NCBI GenBank assembly: GCA_018399855.1
Contig: JAGYNX010000027.1
Span: 1-13,870, forward strand
Length of the DNA: 13,870 nt
Origin: Spirochaetota bacterium
GTDB lineage: Bacteria > Spirochaetota > UBA4802 > UB4802
Direction of reading: 5' to 3'
Part shown: positions 8,256-13,870 of the stretch, in pieces
How the letters are laid out: the number at the start of each line of letters is the position of its first letter
How positions within the stretch are numbered: position 1 is the first letter of the stretch
The notes under the pieces: generated by a model
Seen by the model: the letters and a program-made list of their open reading frames with translations, nothing else
Told to the model about the DNA's origin: nothing
Database searches by the model: none
Translations under genes and position numbers: made by a program

Positions 8256-10409
8256 TTAACGGTCGCTGTTTGCCAGGACAATGAGTGCGTCAACCGCTAC
8301 GGGTCTACTTCCTTCTATGATGACAGGATTACAGTCTATCTCGGATATTTCTGGATGCATTGCCGGTATAAAACTTAGTTGCTGGATTAATCGTGCAAGG
8401 GCATCCATGTCAACCGGGGGCATGTTGCGGAATTCACCAAGCAGACGCCATCCCCTGATGTCAGTAAGCATTTCTTCTGCTTCATGTAATGAGAGGGGAG
8501 CAACCCGGAAGGCTGTATCACGCAGCCCCTCGGTGAAGATGCCACCCAGGCCAAACAGTACTGCAGGGCCAAAACCCTGCTGCCGAACGGTTCCGGCCAT
8601 AAACTCTCTTGAGCCTTCTACCATGTGATAGATGAGTATGGGAACATCCATCCCGGCCCTTTCCTGAAGAAGCCTGTAGGTTTGACGTACTTCTTCAGCT
8701 GAAGAAATATTTAATCCAATAAGCCCTTTTTCAGTCTTATGCAGTATATCATGATGCAGTGCTTTCATCACTACCGGAAAGCCGGCACCTTCTGCACTGT
8801 GAATGGCCTCATCCTCAGAGTTCGCGATATATTCATCCGGAACGGGTATGCCGTAGAGTTTCAGCAGTTTTTTAGCGTCATGCTCATCCAGCGCGTTCCT
8901 TTTTTCTTTTAACGCTTTTTGCAGAATGGCTGAAGCTTCAGGATCTGCTGTGGGCAGTTCTGGTTGTGTATATGGCTGACGAAGTGTTACCTGGTGATAC
9001 TGCAGCATGGAAACCATGGCCCGTGCTGTTTTTTCAGGGGCATCAAAATGGGGGACGTCGTTTTCATGGTACATACGGGTAAAGTCATCGTCTGAATCAA
9101 AAAATGATGATATTGTCATAGGTATACCGTAGTCGTGGGGCAGTTTCCCGGGACTTTCAAAATCAGAAGGCATCATGGAAAGTATATCTTCAATAGGAGC
9201 GTTATTGGCCAGTTCCTTGATATGAGGGTAGATGGCCTCTATAAAGCCGTACCTGAAGGCACCGTGAAGAACTATGGCATCAACTTCACCGCTTTCCATT
9301 ACAAGTCGTGGAATTTCTGTAGCCAGTACATCTAGGTTGAGATTGAAGGTGATATCAACCGGGTTGCCCGATGGTGCGTGGGGGGGAATAAGTGGTTTTA
9401 TTTTCTCCTGCAATGAAGCAGAGAAAGGGGGTACCTCGAATCCTCCCATCTCGCAGGTGTTTGCCATGGCGGTGCCGGGCCCGCCGGAATTTGTGAGCAC
9501 CCCCAGCCTGTTCCCTTTCAGCCTGGGCTGTGTGGCAAGGGTCCAGCCATGACCGTAGAGATCTTCAACGGAATGAATCTGCAGTATGCCTGCCTGGCGA
9601 AAGAGACCTTCGTACAAATGGGCTGGACCTGCCATGGCACCGGTATGACTGAGCCCGGAGCGAGCACCTGCCTTTGAGCCTCCCACGTACTGGGCGATGA
9701 CGGGCTTATGGGGGGTGATGCGACGGGCAACCTCGAGAAAACGCGGTATGTCCCGTATTCCCTCGATGTAGAGGGCGATAGCCCGGGTTTGACTGTCTTC
9801 CCCCAGGTATTCAAGCGCGTCAATAGTATTCATATTGGCTTCGTTGCCCACGCTGATAGCCTTGCTGAATCGTATCCCATGCTTACGAAGATAGGGGAGA
9901 GACTGGGTGACATAGGTGCCGCTCTGAGAGATGAACCCCAGGTATCCGGGTTTCTCTGTAAGAGACGCAACAGTGGTGTTCAATGAAATTTCGGTATTGA
10001 TTATCCCCATGCAGTTGGGGCCTATGAATCGAATCTGGTATTTTTCGGCTATACTGTTTATTTTGTCTTCAAGGTCACGCCCGTCATCACCAACCTCCCT
10101 GAATCCGGCTGTTATTATGATGGCACGGCGCGTTCCCTTCTTTCCAAAATCCTCAAGCAGGCCGGGTACTGCTGCAGCGGGTATTACGAAAATTGCAAGG
10201 TCTGGTGTTTCCGGGATATCTTCAACCTTCTGGTATGCCGGCAGGCCCAGTATTACTTTTTCTGTGGGATGAACCGGGAAGAGCTTTCCATCGAATCCAT
10301 CCTTCAGGATACTCAGGGCATGCATTGTTCCCATCTTCATGGGATTATTTGATGCGCCAACTATGGCAATAGAACGGGGGTTCATCAGGCTGGTGAAAGG
10401 GTTGTCCAT
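8256..10409 (-). CDS. ADP-forming acetyl/acyl-CoA synthetase, fused alpha-beta subunits
   Basis: This enzyme interconverts acyl-CoA + ADP + phosphate with acid + CoA + ATP, giving ATP by substrate-level phosphorylation in fermenters or activating acids. The 717-residue product has the fused order: CoA-binding Rossmann domain (NPRSIAIVGAS at 10-20, FIGPNCMGI at 128-136), succinyl-CoA-ligase-like domains (FISQSGT at 159-165; GLSHTGAMAG at 252-261 with the phospho-His H255), a linker, then an ATP-grasp domain from about 490. The latter has VVMKALHHDILHKTEKG (second His H557), the family hallmark VLFGLGGIFTEGLRDTAFRV, and EIDCNP near the end. The actual acyl substrate cannot be read from sequence. 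The start at 10409 is chosen because GGAG lies 6 bases upstream (10416-10419); in-frame ATGs at 10421 and 10484 lack a ribosome site. An extended -10 promoter lies about 50 bases upstream, between this gene and the IS, so the insertion probably did not remove its promoter. Confidence 0.9.
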   Translation of the reverse strand: MDNPFTSLMNPRSIAIVGASNNPMKMGTMHALSILKDGFDGKLFPVHPTEKVILGLPAYQKVEDIPETPDLAIFVIPAAAVPGLLEDFGKKGTRRAIIITAGFREVGDDGRDLEDKINSIAEKYQIRFIGPNCMGIINTEISLNTTVASLTEKPGYLGFISQSGTYVTQSLPYLRKHGIRFSKAISVGNEANMNTIDALEYLGEDSQTRAIALYIEGIRDIPRFLEVARRITPHKPVIAQYVGGSKAGARSGLSHTGAMAGPAHLYEGLFRQAGILQIHSVEDLYGHGWTLATQPRLKGNRLGVLTNSGGPGTAMANTCEMGGFEVPPFSASLQEKIKPLIPPHAPSGNPVDITFNLNLDVLATEIPRLVMESGEVDAIVLHGAFRYGFIEAIYPHIKELANNAPIEDILSMMPSDFESPGKLPHDYGIPMTISSFFDSDDDFTRMYHENDVPHFDAPEKTARAMVSMLQYHQVTLRQPYTQPELPTADPEASAILQKALKEKRNALDEHDAKKLLKLYGIPVPDEYIANSEDEAIHSAEGAGFPVVMKALHHDILHKTEKGLIGLNISSAEEVRQTYRLLQERAGMDVPILIYHMVEGSREFMAGTVRQQGFGPAVLFGLGGIFTEGLRDTAFRVAPLSLHEAEEMLTDIRGWRLLGEFRNMPPVDMDALARLIQQLSFIPAMHPEISEIDCNPVIIEGSRPVAVDALIVLANSDR

Positions 10410-10457
10410 CTGTTGCTCCATGTCATTATTTTCAGGTGAATTATGTTGTGTGATCGT

Positions 10458-10484
10458 ATTATAACAAATGCCCGGTAAATGCAA
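10458..10484 (-). promoter_or_regulatory. Extended -10 promoter for the acyl-CoA synthetase
   Basis: The minus strand reads TGTTATAAT: a perfect TATAAT (10458-10463) preceded by the TGn extended -10 element. A possible TTGCAT -35 box (10479-10484) sits 15 bases upstream, shorter than ideal. It lies 24 bases inside the target duplication, on the gene side of the IS, so it survives the insertion. Its position would rule out the upstream ATG at 10484 as the start. Confidence 0.5.
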
Positions 10485-10507
10485 TAATAAAATTAAAATG
10501 ATAGTAA

Positions 10508-10515
10508 GAAGAGTA
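10508..10515. repeat. Left target-site duplication of the IS
   Basis: GAAGAGTA lies directly outside the left inverted repeat and is identical to 12230-12237. Eight bases is the duplication size made by IS66-family elements. Confidence 0.9.
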
Positions 10516-10544
10516 GTAACTTCTCAAAAGCAGGGGGCGATCGG
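10516..10544 (+). repeat. Left terminal inverted repeat of the IS
   Basis: The end reads GTAACTTCTCA, six bases AAAGCA, then GGGGGCG, AT, CGG. Against the right end it matches at 22 of 29 positions without gaps; the mismatches are the six-base block and one base near the inner edge. Confidence 0.88.
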
Positions 10545-10555
10545 CGGGTCGGAAG

Positions 10556-12160
10556 CTATGAGCAGAGAACTAACTTATTTTTAATAATCTGGTACAACAT
10601 CGGTATATTATTGATATTTGCCACCCGATCATATAAATATTCATAAAATGATATTTCCAGCTTTTGTGAAGTTTTCTTTAATGACATAAACGTATCTCTG
10701 GCAAGTCTTCCATTCGCACCTCGGGTGCCTCCATGGACTTTTCTTTTTTGAACCATTGCTCTAATATCATTTTCACTAATATTATTGTTTAAAGGAATTG
10801 CATGATACTCAAGAGCGAGTAATAAGGCACCTTTATTTTTATACAGTAGCGAAAGAGCATCGTTGATCACATCAAAATTTGTACGCGATGAGCAAAGTTC
10901 ATCGAATTGGCATTTTAATGTCTCTTTTAGTTCAGGATCAGGTCTTTTCTGATATAATTGGATATCCCTGTAGATCTTCCACAGCTTTTCAAGAAGAGAA
11001 TCAAGTACTGTCTTTTGATAATCATTGACAGGGATGATATTTTTGATTTTCCTTTCTGCATGAATCCAACATAACGCATGCAGAAAAACATCAAATTGCC
11101 CGGCTTCATCGCTTACTATGACTAATTTTTCATTAAAATCATGCGATAAGATACTGGCAACAAGAGCTGCCTCTGTTGCTGTTTTGATATGGTTTTCTTT
11201 TCGAATCCCCATCATCTTTAAAAAATCATTCCATTTATCCTTGTCACCTAGAATCCTTCCCTTTTTTGAAACATTTTCAAGTCTTTCTAGCAGTGACTCG
11301 GGAAATTCATTTTCTTTCATGTACGCCAACGAACCCATATTGATAACATAGTCAGTATGCGTACCCCGTAAAATTTCCAGGAAATTAATTCTGTTTTTTC
11401 TTTGGGAGCTTTTATAATAGGCAAAGACATCATTGCCTATGTGAGTACAATAACCGTTTTTGCCACTATGGCGGGCACCGGTATCATCGACGACTACAAA
11501 ATCAGATAAATGTAGACCTGTTTTGAGTATTTCCTCTTTCTCATGGTGAAAATCTTCTTTATCTTCTGTGAGTATATCATTTATCGTGCCGCTTGAAATC
11601 TTGACTCCCATTAAATCCAAAAATTCATGTAGTAACGGCTGTGTGACATTGAGACTATAGTTTAAATAGAGTATGAGTGTCTTCAAGTTCGGACCAAAAT
11701 GATCATCAATGTTATCAGGTAATTGTGCTGTGATGTATTTACCATCTGGGGTGCGCCATTTTTCCCTTTTATAATTTACATTATAGGGTTCCAGGCGAAT
11801 ATCCTGCACAATAAAGTCTCTATATCCCTTGAAACGTGAATTATCTGGTACGCTATCAACTTTCAGATGAATTGTTTCTGTGATCTTTAATTGCTTCGGT
11901 TCCCGTTTCTGTCGTTCCTTCCGAGATCTCTTCTTTTTCGGCAGTGCGCTATCCATTGTGCTTGGAGAAATCTTCGGTTTCGGGGGCTTCCCTTTTAAGC
12001 GAGCAATTTCATCTTTTAATGTTTGAATTTCTTCTGCTTGCTTCTGAATCATTTCAGATTGCTGACTAATTATGTTTAAAAGCAGCTTTACTACTTCTGT
12101 CTGCTCTTCTTCTGGAATATCTGGTATAAGTATCTTCTTCATAACGAGACCATTGTGCAT
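10556..12160 (-). CDS. IS66-family transposase (TnpC-like)
   Basis: A 534-residue DDE transposase filling the IS. Residues 15-60 form a glutamine/glutamate-rich leucine-zipper-like coil (SQQSEMIQKQAEEIQTLKDE), followed by a basic linker (KKKRSRKERQKREPK), as at the N-terminus of IS66 transposases. Catalytic candidates are D225/D226 in VVVDDTGARH, D351 in VSDEAGQF, and E463 in NNISENDIRAMVQKRK. CWIHAERK (364-371) and GGTRGANGR (477-485) are further family features. The frame is intact. The start is uncertain: the ATG at 12160 and the ATG at 12142 both lack a clear Shine-Dalgarno, and a GAGAC/GTCTC inverted repeat spans the region. The stop lies 40 bases from the left end of the element. Confidence 0.92.
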   Translation of the reverse strand: MHNGLVMKKILIPDIPEEEQTEVVKLLLNIISQQSEMIQKQAEEIQTLKDEIARLKGKPPKPKISPSTMDSALPKKKRSRKERQKREPKQLKITETIHLKVDSVPDNSRFKGYRDFIVQDIRLEPYNVNYKREKWRTPDGKYITAQLPDNIDDHFGPNLKTLILYLNYSLNVTQPLLHEFLDLMGVKISSGTINDILTEDKEDFHHEKEEILKTGLHLSDFVVVDDTGARHSGKNGYCTHIGNDVFAYYKSSQRKNRINFLEILRGTHTDYVINMGSLAYMKENEFPESLLERLENVSKKGRILGDKDKWNDFLKMMGIRKENHIKTATEAALVASILSHDFNEKLVIVSDEAGQFDVFLHALCWIHAERKIKNIIPVNDYQKTVLDSLLEKLWKIYRDIQLYQKRPDPELKETLKCQFDELCSSRTNFDVINDALSLLYKNKGALLLALEYHAIPLNNNISENDIRAMVQKRKVHGGTRGANGRLARDTFMSLKKTSQKLEISFYEYLYDRVANINNIPMLYQIIKNKLVLCS

Positions 12161-12200
12161 TATGTCTCATAAAATTAATATTCTTTTTTTTGTTTAAAGC

Positions 12201-12229
12201 CCGTTCGCCCCCAAAAAATGAGAAGTTAC
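12201..12229 (-). repeat. Right terminal inverted repeat of the IS
   Basis: Read on the minus strand it is GTAACTTCTCA, TTTTTT, GGGGGCG, AA, CGG, the inverted counterpart of the left end. It contains a T6 block where the left end has AAAGCA. Confidence 0.88.
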
Positions 12230-12237
12230 GAAGAGTA
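12230..12237. repeat. Right target-site duplication of the IS
   Basis: GAAGAGTA directly follows the right end of the element and is identical to the copy at 10508-10515. Confidence 0.9.
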
Positions 12238-12277
12238 ATCTCTGACCTTTTAACGGATAATCCCGGATGTTTTTGAT

Positions 12278-12306
12278 TTGACGTACCGTAAGTCAATATG
12301 TGAAAT
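12278..12306 (+). promoter_or_regulatory. Operator-like dyad overlapping a possible SDR promoter
   Basis: TTGACGTACCGTAAGTCAA (12278-12296) is a 19-bp imperfect palindrome in which 8 of 9 arm positions pair (TTGAC-n-TAC-n-GTA-n-GTCAA). Its first half is a TTGACG -35 box; 17 bases on is TGAAAT (12301-12306), a poor -10. A regulator bound here would block polymerase. No regulator gene is in the window. The site is 40 bases from the IS end and belonged to the original divergent spacer. Confidence 0.4.
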
Positions 12307-12355
12307 AGGGTATGGAATAATTGCAAATATACGGGTAAATCGGAGGAAGGATGCC

Positions 12356-13120
12356 ATGAGTACAATCAGTTTTGATCTCAGCGGGAAAACGGCACTTGTT
12401 ACAGGGGCGAGCAGGGGGATAGGAGAATCCATTGCCAAAACACTGGCAGCCCACGGGGCAGAGGTTATTCTTACCAGCAGAAAAAAAGAATCCCTCGAAA
12501 AAGTTGAGCAGGATATTAAAGAGGCGGGGGGAAAAGCCCGGACCATCCCATGCCACACGGGCAAGATGGAAGAAATTGATCAGCTTTTCAGCCAGATAGA
12601 GAAAGAATACAAAAAACTTGACATACTCGTCAACAATGCGGCCACAAATCCCTATTTCGGTGACGTGCTTAATGCCACCGAAGAAGCGTGGGACAAAACC
12701 ATGAACGTGAACATGAAGGGGTATTTCTTTTTAAGCCAGAAGGCCGGCAAAATGATGGTGGAGAATGGAAGCGGCAGTATTGTAAACGTTGCCTCCATCA
12801 ACGGTGTACGCCCCGCCATTATGCAGGGTATATATTCGATGACAAAGGCGGGAGTGATTGCCATGACAAAATCTTTTGCCAAGGAACTTGCTGGTTTCAA
12901 CGTACGGGTTAACGCGCTGCTGCCGGGATTGACAGAAACGAAGTTCTCTTCAGTTATGACACAGAACGAGGACGTGATGAACATAATACTCCCTACCATA
13001 CCTCTCAGGAGGGCGGCTGAACCAGACGAGATGGCGGGAGCGGTGCTGTACCTTGTGTCAGATGCTGCCAGTTTTACAACCGGGGCCTGCCTGGTGGTTG
13101 ATGGTGGTGCCCTGGCCTGA
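12356..13120 (+). CDS. SDR-family NAD(P)-dependent oxidoreductase
   Basis: A 254-residue classical short-chain dehydrogenase/reductase that would oxidise or reduce an alcohol/ketone with NAD(P). It shows TGASRGIG at 16-23 (cofactor loop), NNAA at 93-96, structural N119 in NVNM, and the catalytic set S147, Y160 and K164 (Y-S-M-T-K). The C-terminus (TTGACLVVDGGALA) is the usual SDR ending. The sequence resembles 3-oxoacyl-ACP-reductase/DHRS4-like members, but substrate cannot be assigned. The start at 12356 follows a strong GGAGGAAGG (12342-12350); ATG 12351 is out of frame, and the frame's upstream extension to 12278 has no SDR content. It diverges from the acyl-CoA synthetase, with the IS now in between, which loosely suggests a link to acyl metabolism. 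Confidence 0.92.
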   Translation: MSTISFDLSGKTALVTGASRGIGESIAKTLAAHGAEVILTSRKKESLEKVEQDIKEAGGKARTIPCHTGKMEEIDQLFSQIEKEYKKLDILVNNAATNPYFGDVLNATEEAWDKTMNVNMKGYFFLSQKAGKMMVENGSGSIVNVASINGVRPAIMQGIYSMTKAGVIAMTKSFAKELAGFNVRVNALLPGLTETKFSSVMTQNEDVMNIILPTIPLRRAAEPDEMAGAVLYLVSDAASFTTGACLVVDGGALA

Positions 13121-13155
13121 TCCTTTACACAAGAAAAAATACTCTTTACCCTGTG

Positions 13156-13184
13156 TGTCTCAATGTCGATACTATAATGAGACA
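13156..13184 (+). promoter_or_regulatory. Inverted repeat bracketing the -10 box of the AAA ATPase gene
   Basis: TGTCTCA (13156-13162) and TGAGACA (13178-13184) form a perfect 7-bp inverted repeat with a 15-base spacer. A perfect TATAAT (13173-13178) lies at the inner edge of the right arm, with no good -35 at 16-18 bases. The arrangement fits a regulated promoter for the next gene, or an RNA stem near its ribosome site. Confidence 0.35.
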
Positions 13185-13201
13185 TAAGAAGGAGTAGTTC
13201 A

Positions 13202-13870
13202 ATGAATACGGTGATCGAGAACAACCTTATTGAGTTTGACAGGATGAAAATGCAGGTAGAATCTTCGGTGGTGACATTCGCCGAGAGTCTTTCGATGCGT
13301 CAGAATATACCTGTTCCAAGAATATCTTTTGAGAAGGGATCTACCCACGTGATGTTTCCATTACCCGAACTGAACGAGGGGATTTTGTCCGTTTTCGTCA
13401 CGATTATCAAAGACCACCTGGATCATGTGCGAATACATTCTTACGGTGATGGGTACTATGCCTTTCAGGCGCTGCACAAGAGTCTCTTTAAGACTGAGAA
13501 TATCCTGGATAACTTTAAAATCGAATTTTTCGGCCTCACCACCAATTTCAAGGCGGAAATGACAAAAAAAGGAAACCTCTCTCAGGAGGAAGTTAATTGC
13601 GTGCTTGAAATATTTCAGGCCGCCTACCGCTCAATGAAGGTAGACCCGGTACAGAGGCTGAAACAATACGGGGCAACCGTGTATATGGAGAAGGGTACCC
13701 TCGATTGGAGCTATATCGCGGGTTATGAAGAAGTAAAACGCAAAATTCGTGAGTCTATCATCATGCCCCTTCAGAACCCCGAGGTATACGATTCAATAGC
13801 GAAGATGACCAGGAAAGTGCATGAGAGTAACAGGCCAAGTGCCATTCTGTTTGACGGGATGCCGGGGGTT
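13202..13870 (+). CDS. AAA-family ATPase, N-terminal part (3' truncated by window)
   Basis: The frame runs from ATG 13202 to the window edge (223 residues) with no stop. AAGGAG 7 bases upstream (13189-13194) supports the start. Residues 1-165 form an N-domain that is not recognised; it is mixed alpha/beta with no signal peptide or membrane segment. From about residue 172 the sequence is the classic entry to an AAA module: IAGYEEVKRKIRESIIMPLQNPEVY, of the type seen before the Walker A motif of FtsH/p97/SpoVK-like ATPases. The visible part ends LFDGMPGV, one residue short of an expected GKT. The protein is therefore probably an AAA unfoldase or remodeller; whether a protease or second AAA domain follows is outside the window. 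It begins 81 bases after the SDR gene. Confidence 0.75.
   Translation, partial: MNTVIENNLIEFDRMKMQVESSVVTFAESLSMRQNIPVPRISFEKGSTHVMFPLPELNEGILSVFVTIIKDHLDHVRIHSYGDGYYAFQALHKSLFKTENILDNFKIEFFGLTTNFKAEMTKKGNLSQEEVNCVLEIFQAAYRSMKVDPVQRLKQYGATVYMEKGTLDWSYIAGYEEVKRKIRESIIMPLQNPEVYDSIAKMTRKVHESNRPSAILFDGMPGV

Larger units (their letters stand above)
10516..12229 (-). mobile_element. Complete IS66-family element, single-ORF (ISBst12-like) type, 1714 bp
   Basis: The element is bounded by imperfect inverted repeats that start GTAAC at each end (IS66 ends typically start GTAA) and flanked by perfect 8-bp target duplications. It carries one transposase gene and no tnpA/tnpB accessory frames, which is the ISBst12 layout within IS66. 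Its base composition is visibly more A+T rich than the surrounding genes. The intact ends, intact gene and identical duplications indicate a fairly recent insertion of a potentially active copy. Removing it and one duplication restores a divergent spacer of about 224 bases between the acyl-CoA synthetase and the SDR gene. Confidence 0.92.

Noticed and set aside
10410..10484. Longer start (ATG 10484 or 10421) for the acyl-CoA synthetase
   Set aside because: The extra residues carry no family sequence, no ribosome site precedes them, and the proposed -10 box would lie downstream of ATG 10484. GGAG supports the start at 10409.
12652..13224. Minus-strand open frame of 190 codons over the SDR gene
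   Set aside because: It is antisense to conserved SDR motifs and runs across the intergenic region; no protein features.
1..13870. CRISPR array, tRNA or rRNA genes, toxin-antitoxin pair or defence island
   Set aside because: No regularly spaced repeats, tRNA-like stems or matching gene pairs were found on reading both strands by eye; the only repeats are the IS ends, its target duplications and short dyads.

Overview
This is a moderate-GC bacterial chromosomal segment with no rRNA, tRNA or CRISPR array. It has eight complete genes and two partial ones at the edges. The mix suggests an anaerobic or environmental Gram-negative-type bacterium, for example of the Spirochaetota or Desulfobacterota sort. 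The clues are a fused ADP-forming acyl-CoA synthetase, a cyclic-nucleotide-gated GH15-like glycosidase, a PAS hybrid kinase and a single-ORF IS66-type element. That placement is an inference; no marker in the window fixes the phylum.

Left block, + strand (3-4075): the tail of a fibronectin type III protein, then a protein joining two cyclic-nucleotide-binding domains to a GH15 glucoamylase-like domain, then a CCA-adding/poly(A) polymerase-like enzyme with an HD domain. The genes are 10 and 25 bases apart and may be co-transcribed. This block converges, with 5 bases between stop codons, on a minus-strand block.

Middle block, - strand (4081-10409): in transcription order it holds an ADP-forming acyl-CoA synthetase, a soluble PAS-PAS hybrid histidine kinase, a GTG-started methylthioadenosine phosphorylase (mtnP) ending in a hairpin, and a small exported helical protein with its own near-consensus promoter. 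A 20-codon coiled-coil-like reading frame on the + strand between the last two may be a gene relic.

Mobile block (10508-12237): a complete IS66-family element of the single-ORF (ISBst12-like) type. It has 29-bp imperfect inverted repeats starting GTAAC and perfect 8-bp target duplications (GAAGAGTA). It has landed in what was a short divergent promoter region between the acyl-CoA synthetase and an SDR gene.

Right block, + strand (12356-end): an SDR oxidoreductase preceded by a 19-bp operator-like dyad, then the start of an AAA-type ATPase cut by the window edge at its Walker A motif. A 7-bp inverted repeat brackets the -10 box of the ATPase gene.

The most unusual item is the cyclic-nucleotide-binding/GH15 fusion. 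It has no visible signal peptide, so it looks like a cytoplasmic glycosidase under direct second-messenger control. No multi-gene defence or otherwise clearly undescribed system could be demonstrated.
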